From assembly GCF_964340395.1 (NCBI RefSeq), contig NC_135549.1, positions 11,112,342-11,176,341 on the forward strand: a stretch of DNA of 64,000 nucleotides. Reading direction: 5' to 3'. The stretch comes from Glandiceps talaboti (Eukaryota; Hemichordata; Enteropneusta; Spengelidae). Made by a program: the position numbers and the translations under genes. The number at the start of each line of letters is the position of its first letter. Positions within the stretch are counted from its first letter, which is position 1. Below are positions 14,519 through 27,700 of the stretch, piece after piece. The notes under the pieces were generated by a model. That model did no database searches. It was not told where the DNA came from and saw only the letters and a list, made by a program, of their open reading frames with translations.

Positions 14519-16848
14519 ATGTGTGTGTGTGTGTGTGTGTGTGCATGTGGGTGAGAGAGCATTTGTCAGAAGACAATAGTACTCTTTCTACAAGGGAGGT
14601 ACATGTATTTGTACACAAAAAACTGCAAGTTAGGAAAAACAGATTAAAACTGCACACAGTCCTTGGTTTCTTAGCAAGACAAAACTACAAAATTAACTTA
14701 GCTTGCTATCTTATACCATCAGAGATTGAGGTGATACAAATCTACATTAGTACATGAAGATGTTACTCTACAATTCTGTATTTGACACATACATTCAATA
14801 TTTAGAAAAGAAACAATGCTTCAACTCCCCTGTACATTTTTCGTTGTTGTTTACCGTCAGATTGAACACAGACTCAGTAACCGTAATGCATTTTCAGTAC
14901 AGCTTAAATATGAGCTAGTCTCAGAAAGTATGGACACAAGCCCAGAGCTGATGCTAGGCTGGTACTAACCTCACTTTACTAGTATGTGTTAGCAACCAGA
15001 AGGGTTAATGCAAGTACCAGCCAAATGTTAACACCTTACCTAGCTATTCGGGGTTAACACTAGGTTGATACTAACCATACATTTACTAGTATGTGTTAGC
15101 CGGCAACTAGAAGGGTTAATGCAAGCACTAGCTAAAGACAACCATGGTGTCAACAATCAGGTTGACATCTGGATAGCAAAGCAGGAAGGGATTCCTGTGC
15201 CATATACTGTACATGTCGATAGATGTAAGCCCTATAAGTATATGTTTATGAAATCTTAATCTGTTCTCCTAGACTAACAATAGTTGTTTCCTATACATGA
15301 CCACTGACATTATTAAATGTGTTAACATAAACTTCACAGTGTATAGCACATTAGTCACTACTAGTAGTACTAGACCATTCACATTAACTATGTTCAAATA
15401 AACTTCAAAGTGTAAACCATTCACATTAACTATGTTCACATAAACTTCAAAGTGTAGACCATTCACATTATTATAAACTATGTTCACATAAACTTCAGAG
15501 TGCAGACATTCACACTGACTACGTTCACATAAAATTCAAAGAACATATCTTTCACATAAACTTCAATGTGTATAGTCAAGTAAAGATAACATCATTAAAC
15601 CAAGCATACCTAGTATGGGTCCAACGGAAACACCAAGCTGCCTTAGTTCTTCAGCCAACTCTCTGTCCGACAAGTTGGCAACATCTTTCTCAATTTCAAT
15701 GTCATCATCTCTAGTGATAACCCGTGTTTTCTTTGTTAATCTCTGTAATAAAAGAAAATTAAATGATATTTAAGTACTCTAGTATTTTCTTAGTAGAGTT
15801 GTAGTAATTACAAATCTGCACTGTTGAAAAGAACCAGTACAAACTATCATTTTATTAATGTTGTGTCTCCAATACATGGTTTTCGAAAGTCATTTTATTT
15901 TACACAAAATCATGTTTGCAGAAATGTTAAGTTAATATGTGATTTTCTTTCTTAGCTCCTGACAGCCTCTGACCTCATGAGTCAGGTCACTTGCAAGGAT
16001 ACATGCAGTTTTTATCTAATTAGATATTACACACAACATTCCAGTTGTCCCATGGTACATGTGGTAGGCTGTATTTATCACTTACACTCACCAACATGTG
16101 CACACACACATACTGGAAGTATATTGAACCATTAGAAGAAGACTTCAAAACAGTAAGACTTCACTTGTAACCCTCGACGGTATTCTATGTTGTACAGTAG
16201 AAACTTGTATAATCATTGCCTAACATTGTAATATGTGTAATAGGCTACTTGACTACTGTATAACTAGAGAAACTGAAGGCTGGTGGGAATCAGTTTGTTT
16301 TGGCTATTCCTTTCTTGAAGTTATAGCATTCTTGTTTTTGTTCAAAAATGAAACTGAACACAGTAACGCTGCTATACATCTTTCATTTAATAATAATAAT
16401 AGTAATAATCTGATATGTTGTAAATGTAATGTGTTAGGTAGCTTTGTATCCAATACTATCAGGGACATGACATCTCAACTAAGGAATTCACTATTTGATT
16501 TGATTTGTACGACATTTGTAAGAAGTATGTGAAGCCAAGTAGTTAAACTGACTGCTTTACGTATGTGATATGTTGGCAATACTTTCTATCATCACTGTGA
16601 ACATACAGTTGACAATTATATTGATATCAGCAACTTTCATGAAAGTATGTACTGGGTAGATAACATATCACACACTTTCTGTGTGATCGTAGCGTTCTAA
16701 TTCTTACAGAATGGCAACCCTTCCACTTACAATGATATACCAGTAGTATGTGCAGACTTTGTGTGTGATCATAGCATTCTTATTTGTAAAGAATTGCAAA
16801 CCTTTCACGTGCAATGATATGCTAGCAGTATATACATACATACATACA

Positions 16849-16880
<32 letters not shown>

Positions 16881-19800
16881 GACTTACTGTGCGATCGTAA
16901 TGTTCTAATTCTTACAGAATGGCAAACATTCACTTGCAATGATATATCAGTAGTACATACATGCAGACTTTGTGTGTGATCGTAGCATTCTAATTCATAG
17001 AGAATGGCAAACATTTCACTTGCAATGATATACCAGTGGTACATACATGATACAATGTACACAGCTAAGCTGCTTTCATTCTAGACTCCGACAATTCTAT
17101 GTATGCACTTAAAGATTATATACGACTGTTGTGAATACTGAATTCCTTACAGATGAATACATACAAGTATATAGTATTTGGTTATACGCCAATATCTACA
17201 TGTAAAGGCATGCCAACAATGACTGAAGTAATTCACACAACATTTCTGAGACTTCTGAGTCAAAATAAAATTTGTCAGGAATTGAGTTGAAAATATTACC
17301 CACCAGACGATTAATTGAATAGATACTAAATGATGGTATTTTAACCAGTCTTACACGCCGCAAATATATGTTCATATTCCTGTCATCCTCGCTGCTAAAT
17401 CAACCAATCTAATCCTTGCACTAGTTTGCAGTCATGAAAATGGTTTAAATGCCATCAGATCGGCCAATTTACATGGTTCACTCAGTACAACCAATGGCAA
17501 TCCACAGAGACAATGATAACAAGAAACGTCAAAGTCTGCCCAGCCTCATAGTATCAGTAAAGTTTCACTCCACACAACACGTACTTGTCTCCTGCTACTA
17601 TCAGGAGAATTCTATGAGGTCAACATCCCATCACATAATCATATCCTAATGACCAGCTCTGAAATATACACCACTGACATCTGTACTCACTACTGTTCAG
17701 TAGAAATGGAAATATACAACGTACATGTGCAAATGTTGATTTTGGAGATATTTTTGATCACAGCCAGAAAGGGGTAGGATATTACTATGTTACTGAGAAC
17801 AAAATGTAGTAATAAACTGCTGTAGGCTATAGTCTATTATACTCCGTACAGGTAACACCAATCATTTTATCAAAACATGCCCTTTCTGATGCTAAATGTT
17901 AGGTTTTATCAAGGAGCTTTCATTTTGGTCAACTTTGACAGATTTGAAAGTAAAGTTTGAAAGGTTACAAGTTAATGCACATGGTATTATAGTGGAGCTA
18001 CCCACACTCACAACTGCAACATGTATTACTATTGAACTGTGAAGTAGAGAATACATGATTTATACATTAGATAACAGAATATCAACCATATTGAAGCCTA
18101 CAGGGACTTGAAAAGTTACTTAACCCACTAACTTTTAAATATTTTGTCAGATTGTGTGTTATTTTTTTTTTGTATCCTTCAAGACTATCTACAATACATC
18201 TTTGACACTTCTGTGACTAGTCAATACAGGGAACTATGAAGATAAAGACTATGGTATTATAAACCATATTCAACATAATGTTTCATTTTTGGCAATTTGA
18301 ACCTTTCTCCTGTACTGCTTCCAGGTTACACATTTGTTCCACAATTTAGAGGGAACTATCTGTCATGGTAAACATACGTGGGGAACTCTGGTAAATGATA
18401 CTTTTATACTGCCATCTACAAAGAGACTACTAATACATGTAAAATGTACCATAAAAATACAATTTTACCAACTTATTATTTTCTTGACAGACTTGCATTA
18501 TAAGAAATGTTAATCTGTATACAGACATACTTATACTTTTTAACCTGGTGACACAATGAAAGGGCTTTCACAGACAACATAGGTACTTGTACATCAGAGT
18601 TTGAAATTGACTTTCTTTCACCAGTGGTCCATGTCAGTATATGATTTGCTACCAACTAAGTCACTCCACATGTACATGTATATTTATGTACATGGACCAT
18701 TGGTGTGTGTAAAGTATATAGTAGGTTTATCACTATTGTAATCTGGAATGTTAACGGAGTACCATATATCACTGGTAAAACACAGTTTCATATATCACAC
18801 ACAACTGCAATGACTATCACCAAACCAAACCACAACTGTACACATTTCAATATGCCATCAGAGAGCATTTCATTTTGATTCTTTACTTTTGATTCTTTAC
18901 TTTTAGGGTGAGTGGCAGTTTAACTGCAGTTTGAATATGGGTAAATGTACTTTGTGTTCAGGGCAGTGGGATGTTAACTCCATTGAGTCTATGTACATGC
19001 ATGCATGTATATAGGTATTTGTGTTTTATGGGTAGGGCAGTGGGTGTGTAACTACATACTTGTCAATGTATGTCAATAATAATGATGTGAATTCATAATG
19101 AGTCTTTTCTCCTGAGATCTCAAGGTGCTCACAATTATTACATTTTGTATACCTCTGGCATGGATTAATTGCGGCATAACAACCCTTTATACCTTTTCAA
19201 CTCCATACAATCCATTGCAGCCTCTATAAGGCACATAGGATTAAAGTATTCACATTGCAACCTCTATTCTACCAGGTTCCCAATTATACAGCTGGGTTGA
19301 TTGGGGTACAATCATGGTTCAAATCTTGCCAAAGGACTTTAGCCACTCAGAAACAAACCAAACTACAATAAACTCTGGAATTCTCTACTTCAAATGTCTC
19401 TGGGCAAAGATCTGTATGGCACATTATTATAGTCATAGTCTCAAGGTCTATGGACACAGAGGTCTCAGTTTTCCAAATTCTCTAAATTAGTAAATATGTT
19501 CAATTACCAACTCGACTCTAAAAGACTCTCGTAGTACATGTAGTGACTTTTGGGATAAATCAGGAAGTATTTGTCATTTCCTTGAACTGAGATATGCGGC
19601 TGTGAAGAAGGTTCTCAAGTCAGTGTTTCTCAGGATTCTGCTCCAAAACAGGACAGTAGAGTATGGGGTAATTATGTTAATTTTACCACATTTTTCCCCT
19701 CTATTTATCATACCATAAACCTATGGCAAACATACTATTCTGATAAATGTTCTGAATTGCTACTGTCATGATATATTATTGGTGGTGGCAATATTCACCT

Positions 19801-22800
19801 TTTTTAAAAAAATTTTCTTTCAATATTTAATTTGTTTTGTCTTCTCACATTTTGCCACTGCCAGTATAGTACAAGGGAGGATCTATGAAGATTTGACAAG
19901 GCAATCCATCCATATTATATTTTCACAAACACTATATGTGCGTCATCACAATAACAAAGCAACCAGTCGGACATTAAACCAGCTATAATTAGATTATTTA
20001 CATTCCAAACAAATCTATCATGGTATGGGTTATTTCTAGCTGTATCTATCAACACTTAACAAAGCTATATACTCTAGATATTGAACACATGGCCAATTAC
20101 TGTCATGGCTATACAAATGACATCATCTGCCTCTGCCATTATAGAGGGAAGCACACACCCAGAAATCTGAAACAGGGGTGAAAGTTCACATGTCAGGAAA
20201 TGCAGACATGGTGACGTTTTTATTCATGACGTAAACATCACATACAGAATATACTATGGTCATAGTTCATAAGCAGTCATCCTTACAAAGGTTTTGTTAT
20301 ACGCATTATGGTTAACTGAATAAGTGAACTTATATTAAGAGGTCGCAAAGCGGAGTAGGAGTAATTGAGAAACAGCCAAGTACTTATAGCTGTGGTTTGT
20401 GAATATATCTCTTGATATAGGCAAAACTACTACACTTTCTCTATATCATACTCTGGTTTAAACTTACATACAGCTGTACATAATTATGTTTTGTCTTCAT
20501 TCTTGTGATGGCTATACTTAAAGGAAATCTACAGACTTGTGTTGAATAGTTCTGCTGGCTTGGACACTGGTACAAAATGAAATGTATCACTCCTACTCCG
20601 CTTCGCGACCTCTTAATGAGTTCACTTATTCAGTTAACCATAATGGGTATAACAAAACCTTCGTAAGGATGACTGCATATGAACTATGACCCTAGTATAT
20701 TCAATCACTCTGTAAACTCTAACAGTACCTGCAGACAGCCATGTCACAGTTTAACAAAGCTATGATGGTGTATTTACAGGGTTTCAGAATCCCAGGTAAC
20801 ACAGCAGGTGGGGGGGGGGGGGAACCTGGTAAAATGCCTTTGAATACTAGGATGATTTCACCTACTTATCATCTGTAACAATAACATGTGTACAAAAGCT
20901 TGGACCATAATATTGATTGCTATTGATGGAAGAAACTAACGGTCAGTTATTTGAAAAGGGGAACAACATGTATAAAGGTTTGGAAAAAAATGTCCATAAT
21001 TTGACCAAATGTTTGTTCATGATTCATTTCTGTATCTTACACCAACAAAGTCTAAAAACCTACTGTGGTGATATTATAGTGAAAGTGAAACTAGACAAAT
21101 ACCTAAATCATGGCTTTGACACTCACAGAACATGGTGGTAAATGTGTGAAAATAGTCAACATACCGGCATGGCTTCTTGTAATGATGGATCTCTTGGTTG
21201 ACAACAGTTCTTAAATAGTCCAGTACTGAAAGGGTTATGTCACTATTCAGTCTGTGGTTCACAACGACCCAGGACACAATAATCAACGATCCCAGTGAGA
21301 TTTGCCCCCACTTGAACTCAACAGGAAGTATGGAAACAAAACAAATGGCTACATTCTGCCATAGAGGGCGCTATTTGCTTTGAGTCATGGGAATGGAAGT
21401 CATCTCAGGTGTCATTCTGAATTGTGAACTTACAGTTTGAACGAAGCTAGCAACTTAAACATATATGATGAGGTATTTTAATTTGTTTACTTTTAATCAT
21501 ATATTTTTTTTTTTTTTTTACTTCCTATTATTACACTGCAAGTACCAGTAACAGGTGAACCTGCATTGCTAAACTTGCTGTCACATTAATTGTTCACATA
21601 TTTGACATTAACATACACAACTTTGCAAAGCTTCTGTTATAAATTAAAATTAAAATTATATAGAACTTATTGAAACTTCACTTACATGACATCCAGACAG
21701 AAAATTGTGATGAGTTACTAATCAATTAATCAATTTTAAAGTAATTAAAAGCAATTAATTAATTAATTAATTAGATTGTTTTAAAAGTTTTTCCTTGATT
21801 TCTCTATTTTTTTTAATGAGTAAATTCAATTTGTCCTCAAACTAGGGTGAAACAAGGAGTTTCTTTCCTTGGAACACTTATGAAACACTATTTATGACTC
21901 TCTTGTGATCACTGACTGTAATACAATACAGCACTAGCCTCATTATAGGTTTTCAAGTTTTTCTGACCAACTTTAATCAGAGCCTGATTTTAATGTTGTC
22001 TATTCCTATTCTAATTCTGTTCTCTTCTAATGAATGTAACCTAAACTACAAGACTGTCATGCTGTTCAGCCCTACCACTGGGCTCCTCTAGGCTGTAACC
22101 TAAACTATAAGATTGTCATGCTGTTCAGCCCTACCACTGGGCTCCTCTAGGCTGTAACCTAAACTATAAGATTGTCATGCTGTTCAGCCCTACCACTGGG
22201 CTCCTCTAGGCTGTAACCTAAACTATGAGATTGTCTTGTTGTTCAGCCCTACCACTGGGCTCCTCTAGGCTGTAACCTAAACTATAAGATTGTCATGTTG
22301 TTCAGCCCTACCACTGGGCTCCTCTAGGCTGTAACCTAAACTATAAGATTGTCATGTTGTTCAGCCCTACCACTGGGCTCCTCTAGGCTGTAACGTAAAC
22401 TATAAGATTGTCGTGTTGTTCAGCCCTACCACTGGGCTCCACTAGGCTGTAACCTAAACTATAAGATTGTCATGTTGTTCAGCCCTACCACTGGGCTCCT
22501 TTAGGATGACTATTATTAGCCATGTACAAATGTTGTATCACACAGACTAATCATAACCATGACCTCCATGATAACACATGCAACTGTCAACTGATAAAAG
22601 GTCATAGGTCACCGATGGAGACCTGGTATTAAGTCAATTATTGACAGTTAAAACATGAAAGGTAAATAAAGAATCAGTATTGGAAAAAATGGAAACTGGA
22701 TCAAACACCAGAATGATTTTCTCTCTCAATGTAATTAAATTTTGAAAATATTTTTTTTTTTAGTGAAGTCTTGCCTCTTTCTGTCTTTGCACATAGAGGT

Positions 22801-24695
22801 GACCTCAGACTAGTTGAGATCATTTTATTTTTCATTAACCCTGTCACTCGTCCACCATCAATTATGGCGTCTTGCAAAAGTGTTTGTAACCCCTTTTACA
22901 CCACCATTTTGAGACAGACTGATTAACAAAGATTATTTGTGCAGTGTGTTACTTAAATATGATTGACATGGACCTAAAGGTCACACGAAAATAGCAATTC
23001 TATTAAAAACATGGTGAGAACGTGTTCAGTAGTGAAATCTAGGCTAATTACAGTTCCGACTTCCTTAGAAATGTTGGCTCCTTGAAAAACAACGCATTTT
23101 CACACCTTTTTAGTGATTGAAATGGAATAATATATGGCATTTGAAATTTCCTTTTGAAATGTGCTTTATAAAACAGATGACTGTCAATCATTAAACTTCA
23201 TTGACATTAGAGTGCTGAAACTGTTAATTGTCAAAATATAGGTGTTGAAATATCCATCAATACACATAATTTGCTGTCACTTACAGAATATAAGTATTTG
23301 TAGATCCTATTCCCCAATATTTTTCTTCGTTCAGCTATGGAAAATATGAGTCACCTAAGACCTAAGTGGTCTTTGTCACTATGAGTCTATTGATTCGTAG
23401 TGACAACCATTAGGTCACGAATAATTTCCGGCTGAATGAAGTACGATCACAAACCCTGAAACAAAACGTCTCCTGGTTCGACAAAAATTTCACTAACATT
23501 GGCACAGTTTTTGTCTGGCCAGACAAAATATCTCTTTGATGTTGTAAATGTTCTCGTCTGGCTCGACAAAAATCTAATTAATATTTCCACATGTTATCAT
23601 CTGGCACGACAAGAACTGAACTACAATTGATACATTTTTAGTCAATTGACTTTCTCAAAAAAATATCAAAGAACGCGCTAAACCTTAGGTTTACCAGGCA
23701 AGGACATATGAATTTGGCATTGATCTCCTAAGATAATGGTAGCTCACGCAAAGAAAGTGTAACAATTTTGGTAAAGATGTTTGTCAAGCCAGACAATTGA
23801 CGAAATGCTGTTAGTAAGATTTTTGTCTAGCCAACCGACAGAATGTAGCAATGTTAATCGGGTTTTTGTCGAGCCAGACGACATTTTGTTTCAGGTTTAT
23901 GATTTTCATTGTAAAATTATTGGAGAATAACATACATTGCAATTATACCAGCACCAGTAATATCAAAGAAAAATTGGGGAAAGTAATGGCAATTTTGAAG
24001 GTTTTGACTAATATTTCGAACACAGCAGAACCAGTGATGTAGACACGTGTTGTCATGACATAGAATGATGGTATTCCATATTTTCTGTTGAACCTGGCCT
24101 GTGCATGGTATAATATACTCTATAATTAAGTCTAGATAGATTTTCAAGGCTAAAAACAAGAAAGTTACAAATGCAACTAAGGAGTCACAAAATCTACAAG
24201 ATTGCTGTATATCTGTGAATCATGTAATGTACCAATGGAGCGGTTCAACCAAAACACTGACATACCAGGATTGCATTCAATTCACATATTCAGACTCAGG
24301 ATAACACCCCCCCCCCCCAAAAAAAAAAAAAAAAAAAAAAAAAAGCTGACAAAAGACATGCTCACAAGTCAGAGTTTATATTTTCTAGCTGAGCATTGAC
24401 AGGGTGTCGTAAAGCGTTTAGTGATTTTACAACAATGACAAAATAAAGCAAAATCCTTGTGAGGGGAAATATAAAGTACATACAAGTATATATGAGGGGA
24501 AATATAAGTACTGTACACATTTTATCTTAGAACTATTTCTTGCATTCACACATGAAGTATGACACAGAATGATTAATGGCCTTGTATCTACATCTTACAC
24601 AAGTCACAGTATGAAGATTTGAATTCTATATGCATATATATGTATACCTACCCTGTACAGTGTACACCATGTATACATGATTTGAATTATGTATA

Positions 24696-24766
<71 letters not shown>

Positions 24767-27700
24767 ATTTCAACACTGTATACAGACTTATATACACTAA
24801 CTTGCAATGGTCTGACTCTTTTACCAGGAAATGTCAAACTTCTCATCAATATAAGTTTTCAGTCTCTCTGCTCACCAATCATATAGAACATTTTCATGGT
24901 AAAGTATATGGATTAAGTTGTCCATCTATCTGTATGCATCATCATCACAGCAGCTTGTATGTGCCACATCTCCAAGTTTCTGTGTCTTTATATTCACTGA
25001 TATACATCACTAATAATGGGGTATCACTGTTTTCTGGCACACAATAGTCATGCAATATAGGATAACACAGTTTCTCACACAGATTAGTCAATGACATGTA
25101 ATGTAGGTCATAGGATATCACTGTTTCTGGCACACATTAGTCATGCAATGAAAGATGAAACTTACATGTACACATGTACAGTCTACTAATAGTACTTGTA
25201 CACCTGTATGCACCACTAGCCAGAAGATTACAGTTACATGCAGATGGGTTATGCTACATTGAACTGTACAGGTTAAATTAATTTTGTTGTTTGCCACACT
25301 AGGCAACCAGCTGTAATGAAATATATAACACGCAATGTATAGCCCCTGGAATAAACAGCAGATTCACTGCTTTACGAATACAAATCGTACGCATCAAATT
25401 TCAAATTTCAGAACTGTATAACATTTTCTTTTATTTGTAATACTATTATTTCACTCGCATTCCTGGATTATTGTCTGATGAATCATAAAAGGAACTTGGA
25501 ATATATTGTCTGATAACTAATAAATACAGTATTGTCTGGTACAAATGGTTTCCAGGATCATGATAGAATTGTTTCAATTTTCATTTTCTTTCTCTTCTGT
25601 TGCGGTGGCGTTGTTTGTGCTGTGGTTGTGGAATTTCATTGTGAAGACTGCTGACAAGTTGTCTGGCCTTGAGGGAAAGTGCCAGCATGATGTAACTCTA
25701 CATGACTGTTGTCTGTTGTACAAACAAATTAACAAACTGTAAATATTCAAATATTTAAAACTACCTTGTGTACACATAGTTCATTTTTTTTAGCAGTTAT
25801 GAATATACAAGTGTTTAAATCGCTAAGGATGAAATTATATGATTGATACAGTTGGAAGTGTTTCCTTTATGAGAAAGTGAAATCCAAATAACAAAAATAT
25901 AACATTATAATTTGTGTTTGTACTTTAACATTTTGAAACTGAAATGATTGTAATATTTCATTTCTTTTTGATGAAGTATTTGCCTTGTATTGATTTTCTG
26001 TCTTTTATACAGACCTTCACTAAATTAGTCAATTCAAAGAAACAATATCATCTTGTTATTGCACTTTCCTTCATCTAAATACTGATACAATAGAATGTAA
26101 TACAAAATGTAGCTGCAAGGCTGGTTTTGTAATCATCACCAAACCACTATCTGAGTATTTCTCTACAATGATGGAAGAAGGTAGCTAGGTGACGTCACAT
26201 CATTTTTGGGGCATGCCATGTAATAAGATGCGTCATTTCACAGCAGACTTCATAAGCTTTGGTATTTTCCATATATGCAGGATTTTCAGCTTAATTTGTA
26301 ACATGATCTATTACTTAGATAAACTAGAATTAAAACAATTTCAGCTGCAGACACTCCCCCTCTATTAAGCAGACAGAGAATGGGTATCAATTGTACTTTA
26401 TCCATAGTCTCTGACTGGCATTGGCATTGGCATGGCTAGACAAATTTTTAAAATTAAAGGCTACTACTAACAGGCAAGGAAATATACTCCCTGACTTGAG
26501 AAATTTCCACTGTGACACAAACTTTTATAATTAGTGATTGCTAAAATGACAAAATGAGAGAAAATATATTTAAAAAACACTAATAAAATATGAGGTACAT
26601 TTCCACTGCTTTTGTTTGTTTGTTTGTTAAGAAATAGTACAATTGAACTACTCTAAAATGACAAGAAATAGAAAATGTTTCTTGTCATTGTTTGATTATG
26701 ATTGAAATTTTGGTGAGAAAAACAGGTGTCTTACAGAGCTACACAAGATGATCCCAAACAAATAAAGTATCCTATATAATTATATATGGCTTCACAGCTA
26801 CAGCAAGGATAGCACAAATGCAAAATCCTGGGAATGAATCACAGGCCTTTAATTTAAAGGAGCAATTAAGACAAGGGATTATTTATACTTGTGATAAATA
26901 CTTGGCTGATATAGCTATTCAACTATCATGCTTAAACAGATTTAATCTCCTGTAATCCCAATGTAACAGTCTAAACAAAGTCACAGTTTCTAAGTTGCCC
27001 TTTAAAGTTGCCATATGGATGAGAAATAGATTTTGGATTTTTAATTGCTAAAATAACTTTGCTAAGTTTTTCTACTTGAGAAAATAATGCAAAACAACAT
27101 ACACCAATTATGTGTTTGTAACTCACTAATTGCAAAAAAGATACAAAAAGTGTGAAAAGTTTGTTATTGTACATATTAAGTACAATAACAAACTTAAATT
27201 CACACTGTTTAAAAATGTTTTGTAATTTATTGAGCTACACACAAGGACTTGCCATACATTATTTCACATTGTTTTTTCAAGTAGAAAAAAACAAACATAC
27301 TAAAGGTGTTTTATATATTAAAAATCCCAATTCTCATCCATTTCACAACTTTACATAACATTACTGGTACGGATAGGATCATATCAATCCATAAGAGATA
27401 CCTTTGTTCACCTGTTGAATATAGAGATGGCTCAGGGTGATAAATCAAATGCATGGGTTGTTAAGTCCAGGTGAATGTTGGTCATATCTTGTTGGGGATA
27501 CACATACTAGATTACTAGTAATGACCTGGAACATATAACTAATGCATATAACCCCCCACAAAATATATGCTGGTCAAAACCAATGAAGTGTAATGATTAT
27601 TCCCATGAGCATCTGCTATTGAAATAGCAGTCTCCTATATAATGCCAATTCATAGGCAAACACTCAAGTCTGTTTCAAGTTTGCCAACATTTACATATTC

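Noticed and set aside
15065-15259. Short + frame ending VPYTVHVDRCKPYKYMF, slightly like the end of a retroelement integrase
   Set aside because: Only a few residues match by eye and no other retroelement sequence is near; it overlaps a local duplication.
25545-25777. Overlapping open frames on both strands near 25.6 kb
   Set aside because: No family features; considered as an alternative LAP2 exon but no good splice sites were found in phase.
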